Origin: CADEEN01 sp963751775
GTDB taxonomy: Bacteria > Pseudomonadota > Gammaproteobacteria > Burkholderiales > Burkholderiaceae_C
Direction: 5' to 3'
Assembly: GCA_963751775.1 (NCBI GenBank)
Contig: CAVVVW010000013.1
Coordinates: 1 to 64,000, forward strand
Length of the DNA stretch: 64,000 nt
The translations under genes were made by a program, and so were the position numbers. Shown here one piece after another: positions 20,104 through 29,949 of the stretch; position 1 is the stretch's first letter, and each line of letters begins with the position of its first letter. A model generated the notes under the pieces. The model searched no databases. It was not told the origin of the DNA and saw only the letters and a list, made by a program, of their open reading frames with translations.

Positions 20104-21282
20104 ATGCAACGACGCCCCCTGATCCACGCCCTCGCGACGGCGACGCTGGCCACGCTGGCCAGCCTGGCCCTGCCGGGATACGCCGCCGACGCCGGCCCGA
20201 TCAAGATCGGCCTGATCCTTCCGATGACCGGTCAGCAGGCCTCGACGGGCCGCCAGATCGAGGCCGCCGTCAAGCTGTGGCAGGCGCAGAACGGCAACAA
20301 GGCGGGTGGCAGGACGGTCGAGGTGATCCTGAAGGACGACGCCTCGGTGCCCGACAACACGCGGCGGCTGGCGCAGGAACTGGTGGTCAACGACAAGGTC
20401 GCCGTACTGGCCGGCTTCGGCATCACGCCCTCGGCGATGGCGACGGCGCCGATCGCCACGCAGAGCAAGACGCCGATGATCGTGATGGCCGCAGCCACGT
20501 CGGCGATCACCGAAGCCTCGCCGTTCATCGTGCGCACCAGCTTCACGCTGCCGCAGGCGGCTGTCGCACTGGCCGAATGGGCGGCCAAGAACAAGATCAA
20601 GAAGGTGGTCACGCTGGTGGCCGACTACGGCCCCGGCTTCGACGCCGAGAAGTACTTCGCCGACCGCATCACGCTCAACAGCGGGCAGGTGCTCGAAAAG
20701 TTGCGCACGCCGCTTCGTTCACCCGATTTCGCCCCCGTGCTGCAGAAGGTGAGTGACATCTACCCGGACGCGCTGTTCGTCTTCCTGCCGTCGGGCCAGG
20801 GCGCGCAGTTCATGAAGCAGTTTGCCGAGCGCGGGCTGGGCAAGTCTGGCATCAAGCTGATCGCCACCGGCGACGTGACCGACGACGACCAACTGGCCGA
20901 CATGGGCGACGTGGCGCTGGGCGTGGTCAACTCGCACCACTATTCGGCAGCCCACGACAGCCCGACGAACAAGAAGTTCGTCACGGCCTTCGAGGCCGCC
21001 AACAAGTTCCGCCCCAACTTCATGGCCATGGGTGGCTACGACGGTATGCGCGTGATCTACAACGCGCTCAACGCCAGCAAGGGCGGCAGCGGCGAGGCGC
21101 TGTTGGCGGCGATGAAGGGTCAGATGTTCGAGAGCCCGCGCGGCCCGGTGCTGATCGACGCGCAGACGCGCGACATCGTGCAGGACATGTACATCCGCAA
21201 GGTCGAGCGCGTCAACGGGCAGTTGTTCAACGTCGAATTCGATTCGATCAAGGCCATGAAGGACCCCGGCAAGTCGAAGTGA
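20104..21282 (+). CDS. livK: LIV-type ABC transporter substrate-binding protein (cassette 1)
   Basis: The 392-residue periplasmic binding protein begins with a signal peptide ending at LPGYAADA. The mature domain starts IKIGLILPMTGQQASTGRQIE, the hallmark of the leucine/branched-chain binding family (peripla_BP_6). ATG 20104 follows AGGAG by 8 bp. It heads a K-H-M-G-F-metE-like unit. In Burkholderiales such cassettes import amino acids, amides or aromatic acids; the ligand here cannot be read from sequence. Confidence 0.88.
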   Translation: MQRRPLIHALATATLATLASLALPGYAADAGPIKIGLILPMTGQQASTGRQIEAAVKLWQAQNGNKAGGRTVEVILKDDASVPDNTRRLAQELVVNDKVAVLAGFGITPSAMATAPIATQSKTPMIVMAAATSAITEASPFIVRTSFTLPQAAVALAEWAAKNKIKKVVTLVADYGPGFDAEKYFADRITLNSGQVLEKLRTPLRSPDFAPVLQKVSDIYPDALFVFLPSGQGAQFMKQFAERGLGKSGIKLIATGDVTDDDQLADMGDVALGVVNSHHYSAAHDSPTNKKFVTAFEAANKFRPNFMAMGGYDGMRVIYNALNASKGGSGEALLAAMKGQMFESPRGPVLIDAQTRDIVQDMYIRKVERVNGQLFNVEFDSIKAMKDPGKSK

Positions 21283-21355
21283 CCCACCACGCCGGGCGAG
21301 CCGCAGCCGCCGCCCGCCCGGCACCGCACCACTGGGCCACGTTGAACGACCCCGC

Positions 21356-22228
21356 ATGCTGACACTGCTATTCGACGGCGTAGCCTACGGCATGCTGATG
21401 TTCGTGCTGGCCCTCGGGCTGGCCGTGACCATGGGCCTGATGAACTTCATCAACCTGGCCCATGGCGCCTTCGCGATGGTCGGCGGTTACCTGCTGATCG
21501 TGCTGATGCAGCGCGCCGGCTGGCCGTTCCTGCTGTGCCTGCCCACGGCCTTCGTCGTCACGGCCGCGGCCGGTGCGCTGCTCGAAGCCACGCTGTACCG
21601 GCGCATGTACGCCAAGCCGCACCTCGAGCAGGTGCTGTTCTCGATCGGCCTGACCTTCATGGCCATGGCCATGATCGACTACGCGATGGGTTCGTCGCCG
21701 CAGGTCGTCGAACTGCCCGAGTGGCTGCGCCAGCGCTTCGAGATCGGCTCGGGTTCGCTGAAGCTCGGCATGGGCGCCTACCGGCTGTTCATCATCGCCA
21801 CCTGTGTGGCGCTGGCGCTCGGCCTGCAGGGCGTGCTGACGCACACGCGGTTCGGCAGCCGCCTTCGCGCCGCCGTCGACGACCCGCGCGTCGCGACCGG
21901 CCTGGGCATCCCCGTCAAGCAGATCTTCCTGCTGACCTTTGCCGTCGGTTCCGGACTGGCCGGCCTGGGCGGGGCGATGGGTGCCGACATCCTGGGCATG
22001 GATCCGACTTTCCCGCTCAAGTACATGGTCTACTTCCTGATCGTCTGCGCCGTCGGCGGCACACAATCGATCACCGGCCCGCTGCTGGCTGCACTGGTGC
22101 TCGGCGTGGCCGATGTGATGGGCAAGTACTACATCCCCAAGCTGGGCGGCTTCGTCGTCTACGTCTTGATGATTGCCATCCTGCTGTGGCGACCGCAGGG
22201 CCTGTTCACCCGCGAGTCGCGCCGATGA
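21356..22228 (+). CDS. livH: LIV-type ABC transporter permease (cassette 1)
   Basis: The 290-residue LivH-type permease has about eight hydrophobic segments. The N-terminal VAYGMLMFVLALGLAVTMGLMNFINLAHGAF is the family signature, and the EAA-like loop region is near residues 180-200. Its stop overlaps the livM start (ATGA). Forms the membrane channel with LivM. Confidence 0.9.
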   Translation: MLTLLFDGVAYGMLMFVLALGLAVTMGLMNFINLAHGAFAMVGGYLLIVLMQRAGWPFLLCLPTAFVVTAAAGALLEATLYRRMYAKPHLEQVLFSIGLTFMAMAMIDYAMGSSPQVVELPEWLRQRFEIGSGSLKLGMGAYRLFIIATCVALALGLQGVLTHTRFGSRLRAAVDDPRVATGLGIPVKQIFLLTFAVGSGLAGLGGAMGADILGMDPTFPLKYMVYFLIVCAVGGTQSITGPLLAALVLGVADVMGKYYIPKLGGFVVYVLMIAILLWRPQGLFTRESRR

Positions 22229-23198
22229 GCATCGAGAGCAAAGGTGTCGCGGCACGGCTGCTGGCACCGTCGCGCTGGCGGGCGTGGGAGGTCGTCGTCT
22301 GGTTGCTGATATGGGCCGCCCCGCTGGCCATGCCGCAGCACGCGGCGCTGATCAACGAGATCGCCATCTTCGCCCTGTTCGCGATGTCGCTCGACCTGGT
22401 GCTGGGCTATGCCGGCATCGTCTCGCTCGGTCAGGCCGCCTTCTTCGGCGCCGGTGCGTATGCCGCCGGCCTGCTCGCCAAGCAGGGCATGGGCGATCCG
22501 CTGCTGGGGCTGGCCGCCAGCACGCTGCTGGGCGCGCTGCTGGGCGCGTTGACCAGCCCGATGATCGTGCGTGGCACCGACCTGACGCGCCTGATGGTGA
22601 CGATGGGCGTGGCCCTCGTGCTCTACGAGCTGGCCAATAAGTACAGCGAGATCACCGGCGGCGCTGACGGGCTGCAGGGCATTTTGATGGGGCCGCTTCT
22701 GGGCCAGTTCGAGTTCGACCTTGGCGCTCGCGTGGCCTCGATCTATTCGGTGGCCGTCTTGTTTGTCGCCTTCCTGCTGCTGCGCCGCTTGGTCCACTCG
22801 CAGCTCGGCATCTCGTTGCAGGCACTGCGCGACAACCGCCTGCGTGCGACGGCGATCGGCCTGAGCGTCAACGGCCGGCTCGCACTGGTCTACACGCTGG
22901 GCGCGGCGCTGGCCGGCGCTGCCGGCGCGCTGGCGGCACAGACCACCGGCTTCGCCTCGCTCGACGGGCTCGAGTTCCACCGCAGCGCCGACGTGATGGT
23001 GGCGCTGGTGATCGGTGGCGCGGGCTGGCTGTGGGGTGGCCTGGTCGGCGCGATTGCCTTCAAGGTCTTGCACGACCTGATTTCGACGCTGACGCCGCAG
23101 TACTGGACCTTCTGGATCGGCCTGTTCCTGGTCGTGTTGATGCTGGTCGGCCGCGAGCGGCTGCTGCGGCCGCGGCAATGGTTGAAGCGAGGCCGCTC

Positions 23199-23202
<4 letters not shown>
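22225..23202 (+). CDS. livM: LIV-type ABC transporter permease (cassette 1)
   Basis: The 325-residue LivM-type permease shows IFALFAMSLDLVLGYAGIVSLGQAAFFGAGAY near residue 45, the characteristic family motif, and several further membrane helices. ATG overlaps the end of livH, and its stop overlaps the GTG start of livG, giving tight translational coupling. Intact. Confidence 0.9.
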
Positions 23203-23954
<752 letters not shown>

Positions 23955-23962
<8 letters not shown>

Positions 23963-24665
23963 AGCCTTGCTCGAGGTCAGCGGCCTGACCTGCGGCTATG
24001 CCGACTCGGTGGTGCTGACCGACGTCAGCTTCACGCTGCAGCCCGGCCGCTCGCTGGCCTTGCTCGGACGCAACGGCACCGGCAAGACCACGCTGCTCGA
24101 CACCCTGGTCGGCGTGACGCGCCGGCATGCCGGCTCGATCACGCTGGGTGGGCGCGCGATCCATGCGCTGCCGGTCGACGAGCGCGCGGGCGCCGGCATC
24201 GGCTGGGTGCCGCAGGAGCGCAACATCTTCAAGTCGCTCACCGTGGCCGAGAATCTTTCCGTCGTCGCGCGGCCCGGCGCGTGGAACGAGACGCGGGTCT
24301 ACGAACTGTTCCCGCGCCTGGCCGAACGCAAGCGCAACCTCGGCACCCAACTCTCGGGTGGCGAGCAGCAGATGCTCGCCTTCGGGCGCGCCCTGATGCT
24401 CAACCCCAAGCTGCTGTTGCTCGACGAACCGCTCGAAGGGCTGGCGCCGATCATCGTCGAGGAATTGCTGCGCGCGATCCGCCGCGTCGCCCGCGAGGAG
24501 GGGTTGACGTCGATCGTCGTCGAGCAGCATCCGCACATGGTGCTCGGCGTGACCGACGACGCCATCGTTCTCGACCGCGGCGGCATCGCTTACCGGGCCC
24601 GCAGCGATGCGCTGCTGGCCGACCCCACGCCACTCGATGCCTGGCTCGGCGTGGCCGCCCACTGA
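23955..24665 (+). CDS. livF: LIV-type ABC transporter ATPase (cassette 1)
   Basis: The 236-residue LivF ATPase has Walker A GRNGTGKTT, the Q-loop region WVPQERNIFKSLTV, signature LSGGEQQML, and Walker B LLLLDEPLEGLAP. Note GTGKTT where many relatives have GMGKTT, a common variant. Overlaps livG; 19 bp ahead of the MetE-like gene. Confidence 0.91.
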
Positions 24666-24684
24666 ACCCCAGAGGAGAAATCCG

Positions 24685-25800
24685 ATGACCGCTCGCACTA
24701 CACCACCGTTTCGCGCCGACCACGTCGGCAGCTTCCTGCGCCCGAAGTTCCTGCTCGACGCACGTGAGCAGAAGGCCCGCGGCGAGATCAGCGCCGCGCA
24801 GCTGCGCAGCGTCGAAGACAAGGCCATCGCCGAGATCGTCAAGTTCCAGCAGGACGTCGGCCTGCAAAGCATCACCGACGGCGAATTCCGCCGCACCTAC
24901 TTCCACATCGATTTCCTGGAGCAGCTCGGCGGCGTGAAGACCGACATTCCGGTCACGATCAAGAAGCCCGACGGCAGCGAAGAGCTGGCGCCGCCGGTCA
25001 TGCGCGTCATCGACAAGGTGCGCCACGTGAAGGACATCCAGCGCGCCGACTTCGAGTTCCTCAAACGCCAGGTCGGCCAGACGGGCACGCCGAAGGTCAC
25101 GATCCCCAGCCCGACGATGCTGCACTTTCGCGGCGGTCGCGCCGGCATCAGCAAGGAACATTACCCCGAACTCGAGCCCGCGTTCTACGACGACGTGGCC
25201 GACGCCTATGGCGAAGAACTGCGCTCGCTGTACAACGCCGGCTGCCGCTACGTGCAGATGGACGACACCAACATGGCCTACCTGTGCGACGAGAAGATGC
25301 GCGAGGCCGCGCGCCAGCGCGGTGACGACCCGAACGAGCTGCCGCACCGCTACGCCAAGTTCATCAACAAGGTGGTCGCGCGCAAGCCGCCGGGCATGGT
25401 GCTGGCAATGCACCTGTGCCGCGGCAACTTCAAGAGCACGCACGCCGCGGCCGGCAACTACGAGCCGGTGGCCGAGGCGCTGCTGGCCGAAATGAAGCTC
25501 GACGCCTATTTCATGGAGTACGACGACGAGCGCAGCGGCGACTTCCGCCCGCTGCGCTACCTGCCCAAAGGCAAGATCGTCGTGCTCGGCCTGGTGACGA
25601 CCAAGTTCGGTGAAATGGAAAGCAAGGATGCCCTGAAGCGCCGCATCGACGAGGCGGCGAAATTCGCGCCGCTCGAGCAGTTGGCGTTGTCGCCGCAATG
25701 CGGCTTCTCCAGCACCGTGCACGGCAACAACATCGCGGTCGAGGCGCAGCGCGCGAAGCTGCGGCTGGTGGTCGAGACGGCGGCCGAGGTCTGGGGCTGA
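24685..25800 (+). CDS. MetE-core (cobalamin-independent methionine synthase C-terminal domain) protein
   Basis: The 371-residue protein corresponds to only the catalytic barrel of MetE, lacking the N-terminal half. Zinc ligands are seen in MHLCRGN (histidine and cysteine), MEYDDE (glutamate) and SPQCGFSS (cysteine), so methyl transfer to a thiol is plausible. The start FRADHVGSFLRP is typical of these short paralogues. ATG 24685 follows AGAGGAGA. Its place at the end of a LIV cassette suggests it acts on the imported compound, perhaps a sulfur or methylated amino-acid derivative. That is inference. Confidence 0.82.
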   Translation: MTARTTPPFRADHVGSFLRPKFLLDAREQKARGEISAAQLRSVEDKAIAEIVKFQQDVGLQSITDGEFRRTYFHIDFLEQLGGVKTDIPVTIKKPDGSEELAPPVMRVIDKVRHVKDIQRADFEFLKRQVGQTGTPKVTIPSPTMLHFRGGRAGISKEHYPELEPAFYDDVADAYGEELRSLYNAGCRYVQMDDTNMAYLCDEKMREAARQRGDDPNELPHRYAKFINKVVARKPPGMVLAMHLCRGNFKSTHAAAGNYEPVAEALLAEMKLDAYFMEYDDERSGDFRPLRYLPKGKIVVLGLVTTKFGEMESKDALKRRIDEAAKFAPLEQLALSPQCGFSSTVHGNNIAVEAQRAKLRLVVETAAEVWG

Positions 25801-25813
25801 GCCGACCCCGGCC

Positions 25814-25831
25814 GGGCACGCCGGCGTGCCC
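25814..25831. terminator. 18-bp perfect palindrome between convergent genes
   Basis: GGGCACGCCGGCGTGCCC lies in the short space between the MetE-like gene and the convergent aldo/keto reductase gene. It is a candidate bidirectional terminator, but has no T tract. Confidence 0.4.
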
Positions 25832-25834
25832 GCC

Positions 25835-26900
25835 TCAGCGCGATTCGCCGTCGCGGCGCTGTAGCGCTTCGAGCATCTGCTGACGCCGGAATGCGCCTTG
25901 GCGCTCGAACATCCAGCCGGGGTATTCCGCCGGCAGGCGGCTGACTTCGTCGAGTTGCTGCAGTTCGCCAGCGTCCAGGCCGAGCTTCGTCGCCGCCAGG
26001 TTTTCGGCAAGTTGCTCGGCACGTTTGGCGCCGATGATCACGCTCGTGACCTGCGGCTGGTGCAGCAGCCAGGCCAGCGCAACCTGCGCCACCGACACGC
26101 CATGGGCCTTGGCGACGGGCGCATGAGCGTCGATGCAGGCGTCGGCGCGGTCGCGATGCACCGGCGGGAAGTCGAAGCTCGTGCGCCGGCTGCCCCTCCT
26201 CGCCGGTCTGCCCGCGCCCGTACTTGCCGCTGAGCAAGCCACCGGCGAGCGGACTCCACACCATCAGCCCGACACCTTCGCTGCGCAGCATCGGGATCAG
26301 TTCGCGCTCGAGGTCGCGTCCTGCCACCGTGTAGTAGGCCTGCAGCGACTCAAAGCGGGAAAGCGCCAGGCGCTCGGCGATGCCGAGTGCCTTGGCGATC
26401 TGCCAGGCGGCCCAGTTCGAGACGCCGACGTAACGCACGTGGCCCTGCCGCACCAGTTGATCGAGCGCGCGCACGGTCTCCTCGATCGGGGTGGCCGGGT
26501 CGAAGCCGTGGATCTGGTAGAGATCGATATGGTCGAGCTGCAGCCGCTTGAGGCTGGCCTTGGCGGCGTCGAGGATGTGACTGCGCGAGGCGCCGCGCGC
26601 ATTCGGTCCGGGCCCGGTCTCGCCGAAAACCTTGGTGGCGACGATGACGTTCTCGCGCGGCACCTTCAGGCTCTTCAGCGCCTGTCCGGTGATCTGCTCC
26701 GACAAGCCGCCGGCATAGACATCGGCGGTGTCGATGAAATTGATGCCGGCGTCGAGCGCTTGACCGACCAGGCGTTCGGCGTCGGCCTGCTGCAACGCGC
26801 CGATCTGGCCCCAGATACCGGCACCACCGCCGAAGGTCATGGTGCCCAGGCACAGCTCCGACACGAAGAGGCCGGTTCGGCCGAGAGGGTGATTGCGCAT
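25835..26900 (-). CDS. Aldo/keto reductase, one frame break
   Basis: This is an NADPH-dependent aldo/keto reductase of the YajO/AKR family. The catalytic aspartate/tyrosine are in FIDTADVYAGGLSE, the lysine in VIVATKVFGE, and the histidine region in IDLYQIHGFDP. The C-terminal SVIIGAKRAEQLAENLAA binds the cofactor phosphate. One extra G near 26198 (GAGGAGGGGC for GAGGAGGGC) splits the gene; removal gives GEEGSRRTSFDFPPV. Repaired length is about 354 residues. It is divergent from the Gfo/Idh gene. Substrate unknown. Confidence 0.87.
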
Positions 26901-27062
26901 GGTCGATACCTCGATTTGATGGTCCGCGGGCCCGGCAGGATGGCCGCAGAACAAGCCGCAGCATAGGCGCTCGCGCCGCCATCCGCCGGCACGGCGCACG
27001 GCCGTGGGCCCGAGCAGTTAGCATGCCGTCGACATGCACGACCGCGTGGCACGGAGGCGAGG

Positions 27063-28235
27063 ATGGGTTTACGCGAGAGATTCGGCCGCTCGTTGCGACT
27101 GGGCGTGGTCGGCGGCGGCCCCGACTCCTGGATCGGGCAGATGCACCGCAATGCGTCCGAAATGGACGGCTGGTTCCGCGTCACGGCAGGTGTGCTTTCC
27201 AGCGACCCGGCGCGTTCGCGCGCGGCAGGGCCACTGCTCGGCATCGACGCCGCGCGCAGCTACGGCGACGTGGCCGAGATGTTGCGCGCCGAAGCCGCGC
27301 GCAGCGACGGCATCGATGCGGTCGCGATCATGACGCCCAACGACACGCATTACCCGTACGCCGCAGCGGCACTCGACGCCGGACTCGACGTGGTCTGCGA
27401 CAAGCCGGTGACGCATACCCACGCGCAGGCACTCGACCTGGTGGCGCGAACGCACGCGCAGGGCCGCATCTTCGCCATCGCGCACGCCTACTCGGCCTAC
27501 CCGATGATCCGCCACGCCCGGCAATTGGTGCGCGAGGGCACGATCGGCGCGGTGCGGCTGGTGCAGGTGGAGTACATCCAGGGTGGTCTGGCGACACGGG
27601 TCGAAGACGGCGCGCGGTCCGCGCGACTGCGCTGGGTGCTGGCGCCCGAGCGCAGCGGCCAGGCGCTGGTGTTGAGCGCCATCGGCTGCCACGCCCAGCA
27701 CCTGGCCTGCTTCGTGGCAGGCCTGCCGGTGGCACGCGTCGCCGCCGACGTCGGCACCCTGATGCCCGGTCGCCAGGTGATCGACCATGCCTCGGCGCTG
27801 CTCGAGTTCGCCGGCGGCGCGCGCGGCACCTTCACCGTGACGCAGGCCGCGGCCGGCGGCGCAAACGACATTCGCCTGCGTATCTACGGCGAGAAAGGCC
27901 ACCTCGACTGGTGCCACCGGGATTCGGGCACCCTCGGGCTCGCGCTGCATGGCGAGCCGGCGCGCACCATCGACCGTGGCAGCGCGTACCTGCCGCCGGA
28001 AATCATCGCCGCCGGGCGCACGCCGCGTGGCCATCCCGAAGGCCTGCGCGAGGCGTTCGCGAATCTGTACGCCGAAGTGGCGCAGGAGCGCATGGCGCGC
28101 GCACTGGGCGAGCAGGCGCCTGAGTGGCCCTACCCGAAGATCGAGGATGGCGCGCACACGATGGCTTTCATCGAGGCCTGCATTGCGTCGCAGGCGCGCG
28201 GCGCGTGGGTCGCGGTGGCCGGCGTGCCACGCTGA
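27063..28235 (+). CDS. Gfo/Idh/MocA-family oxidoreductase
   Basis: The 390-residue NAD(P)-dependent oxidoreductase starts with the Rossmann motif LGVVGGGPDSWIG and continues with DKPVTHTHAQA, the EKP-like family motif with the catalytic lysine. The C-terminal alpha/beta domain carries the substrate site, with a histidine in SAIGCHAQHLACF. It probably acts on a polyol, sugar or inositol. The last 54 codons plus the stop are present a second time 15 bp downstream. Confidence 0.87.
   Translation: MGLRERFGRSLRLGVVGGGPDSWIGQMHRNASEMDGWFRVTAGVLSSDPARSRAAGPLLGIDAARSYGDVAEMLRAEAARSDGIDAVAIMTPNDTHYPYAAAALDAGLDVVCDKPVTHTHAQALDLVARTHAQGRIFAIAHAYSAYPMIRHARQLVREGTIGAVRLVQVEYIQGGLATRVEDGARSARLRWVLAPERSGQALVLSAIGCHAQHLACFVAGLPVARVAADVGTLMPGRQVIDHASALLEFAGGARGTFTVTQAAAGGANDIRLRIYGEKGHLDWCHRDSGTLGLALHGEPARTIDRGSAYLPPEIIAAGRTPRGHPEGLREAFANLYAEVAQERMARALGEQAPEWPYPKIEDGAHTMAFIEACIASQARGAWVAVAGVPR
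28071..28235 (+). repeat. Direct repeat, copy A (3' end of Gfo/Idh gene)
   Basis: These 165 bp, including the stop codon, are repeated at 28251-28415 with about 14 differences (roughly 91% identity). The offset between copies is 180 bp. Confidence 0.9.
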
Positions 28236-28250
28236 GGCACGCACACAGCC

Positions 28251-28415
28251 GCCGAAGTGGCGCAGGAGCGCATGGCGCGCGAACTGGGCGAACAGGTGCC
28301 TGAGTGGCCCTACCCGAGGATCGAGGACGGCGCGCACACGATGGCTTTCATCGAGGCCTGCATTGCGTCGCAGGCACGCGGCAGTTGGATTGCCGTGGCC
28401 GACGTGCCGCGCTGA
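28251..28415 (+). pseudogene. Orphan second copy of the Gfo/Idh C-terminus
   Basis: This 165-bp direct repeat encodes a second version of the last 54 residues of the oxidoreductase, ending in the same PR-stop. It is in the same reading sense but lies after the stop and has no start of its own. The differences encode conservative changes, such as ALGEQAPEW to ELGEQVPEW and AWVAVAGV to SWIAVADV. This suggests the fragment came from a related intact gene by recombination rather than from recent tandem slippage. Confidence 0.75.
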
Positions 28416-28440
28416 CGGGGCACGCGGCGCGGCGCGCGCT

Positions 28441-29394
28441 TCAGTCGTTGTGCCGCTCGACGAAGCGCGGCACATCGCGCCCGTCCATGTATGCCAGCAG
28501 GACGTCGGCCGCGGCCTCGGCGAACTGCGCGTACTTGCGGTCGGTTGGCCAGCCCAGGTGCGGCGTGAGCACGACGTTGCGCAGGCCTGTCAGCGCGTGC
28601 CCGGGGGGTAGCGGCTCCGTGTCGAAGACGTCGAGCGCAGCGCCCGCGATCCTGTGATTTGCCAGCGCCTCGACCAGTGCCGCCTCGTCGACGATCGGGC
28701 CACGGGCAGTATTGATCAGGTAGGCGGTGGGTTTCATCAGTCCGAGCCGGTGGGCATCGATCAGGCCGCGTGTTTGCGTGCCGAGCGTGGCATGCACCGA
28801 CACCACGTCCGCGGCACGCAGCAAAGCATCCAGCTCGACAGACTCGACACCGACCGCGGCCGCCGCGGCAGGGTCGGGTCGGCGACTCCACGACAGCACG
28901 CGCATGCCGATCGCGCTGGCGATCTTGGCGACATGGCGTCCGACATGGCCGAAGCCGACGATGCCCAGCGTCTTGCCATACAGCTCGCAACCCAACGGGG
29001 TTGGCCAGGCGCCCGCCCTCACCGCGCCATCGCCCACCGGAATGTGGCGCATCAGCGCGATGGCCAGGCCGATGGTCAATTCGGCTGCACCGGTGGAAAA
29101 GCCGCCACTGGCCTTGGCCACGATGACGCCGCGCTCCCGAGCCGCCTCGAAGTCGACGTGATAGGCATGGTTGCCCGTCTGCGCCACGATACGCAGGGCG
29201 GGCAAGTGCTCGAACAGCGCGCGCGTGAACAAGGTGCGTTCGCGGTTCGCGACCAGGGCGTCGAAGCGGCCGAGCACCGTCGGGTCGCCAAACGGGGCGG
29301 TGAAAATCGTGACGTCGGCGCGCTCACGCAGACGGCGTATGCCGTCTGTGTTTTCGTAGGCCTGGTGGATGTCGTCGAGGATCGCGATCTTCAT
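28441..29394 (-). CDS. D-2-hydroxyacid dehydrogenase
   Basis: This is a 317-residue NAD-dependent dehydrogenase of the SerA/D-isomer family. The cofactor loop is LGIVGFGHVGRHVA, the catalytic arginine lies in LINTARGPIVDEAAL, the glutamate in LDVFDTEPLPPGH, and the histidine in LTPHLGWPTDRK. Ends convergently with the Gfo/Idh remnant. Substrate is a D-2-hydroxyacid or its 2-oxoacid; a phosphoglycerate role is unlikely since no ACT domain follows. Confidence 0.88.
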   Translation of the reverse strand: MKIAILDDIHQAYENTDGIRRLRERADVTIFTAPFGDPTVLGRFDALVANRERTLFTRALFEHLPALRIVAQTGNHAYHVDFEAARERGVIVAKASGGFSTGAAELTIGLAIALMRHIPVGDGAVRAGAWPTPLGCELYGKTLGIVGFGHVGRHVAKIASAIGMRVLSWSRRPDPAAAAAVGVESVELDALLRAADVVSVHATLGTQTRGLIDAHRLGLMKPTAYLINTARGPIVDEAALVEALANHRIAGAALDVFDTEPLPPGHALTGLRNVVLTPHLGWPTDRKYAQFAEAAADVLLAYMDGRDVPRFVERHND

Positions 29395-29400
29395 TTGTGT

Positions 29401-29437
29401 GCCGCCGCAACCGGGCGCGCAGTGGCGCTGCGGCGGC
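29401..29437. terminator. GC-rich stem-loop downstream of the CHRD gene
   Basis: GCCGCCGCA and TGCGGCGGC form a 9-bp stem around a 19-base loop in the space between the CHRD gene stop and the dehydrogenase start. It could terminate or attenuate leftward transcription. No T tract. Confidence 0.3.
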
Positions 29438-29442
29438 CCGAC

Positions 29443-29877
29443 CTAGGGTTTGAGCTGGGCGCGAAGCTCGCCGCCCTTGTTGGCCGCAGTATGCACATTG
29501 ACGTAAAGCTCGCCCGCTTGGAAGGCCTTGAGCTGATCCGGTGTCAGCTTTGCGCCGGCCGCGACCGACCAGACACCGTCACCTGTCTTCGTCAAGGGCA
29601 CGATCACCGGCCCGTTCTTGCCCGCGGGAGCGATGTGGATATGGGCCATGGTGCCGTCCAGACCGCTCGTGGTGACGGCGCCGCTGACCGCACCATCGGC
29701 GCCGATCCTGATCGTGCTGGTCCCTGCGGCCATCGTGCTCACAGGCGGAACCTCCTGCTCGCCGGTCAGTTGCAGGCCGCCCTTCGTGCCGCCACCGAGA
29801 TCGATGCTCGAACATGCGGCGAGCATCAGCACGGCCGTCGCGGCGGTCAGGATCTGGGCACGAAATCTGATGCTCAT
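29443..29877 (-). CDS. CHRD-domain lipoprotein
   Basis: The 144-residue protein has a signal peptide with lipobox L-A-A-C (LMLAACSS) and a CHRD domain: LTGEQEVPPVSTMAAGTST, then AHIHIAPAGKNGPVIVPL and a terminal LYVNVHTAANKGGELRAQL. CHRD domains occur in exported bacterial proteins and in chordin; the metal-like histidines in AHIHIA and NVHT are conserved. ATG 29877 follows AAGGA. Function unknown. Confidence 0.85.
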   Translation of the reverse strand: MSIRFRAQILTAATAVLMLAACSSIDLGGGTKGGLQLTGEQEVPPVSTMAAGTSTIRIGADGAVSGAVTTSGLDGTMAHIHIAPAGKNGPVIVPLTKTGDGVWSVAAGAKLTPDQLKAFQAGELYVNVHTAANKGGELRAQLKP

Positions 29878-29949
29878 GGTGGTTCCTTGTTCGAGGTGGG
29901 CTTGTGACACGCGGCGCTTGCATGCCGGATACGGTCGAGCGGGCTGGTT

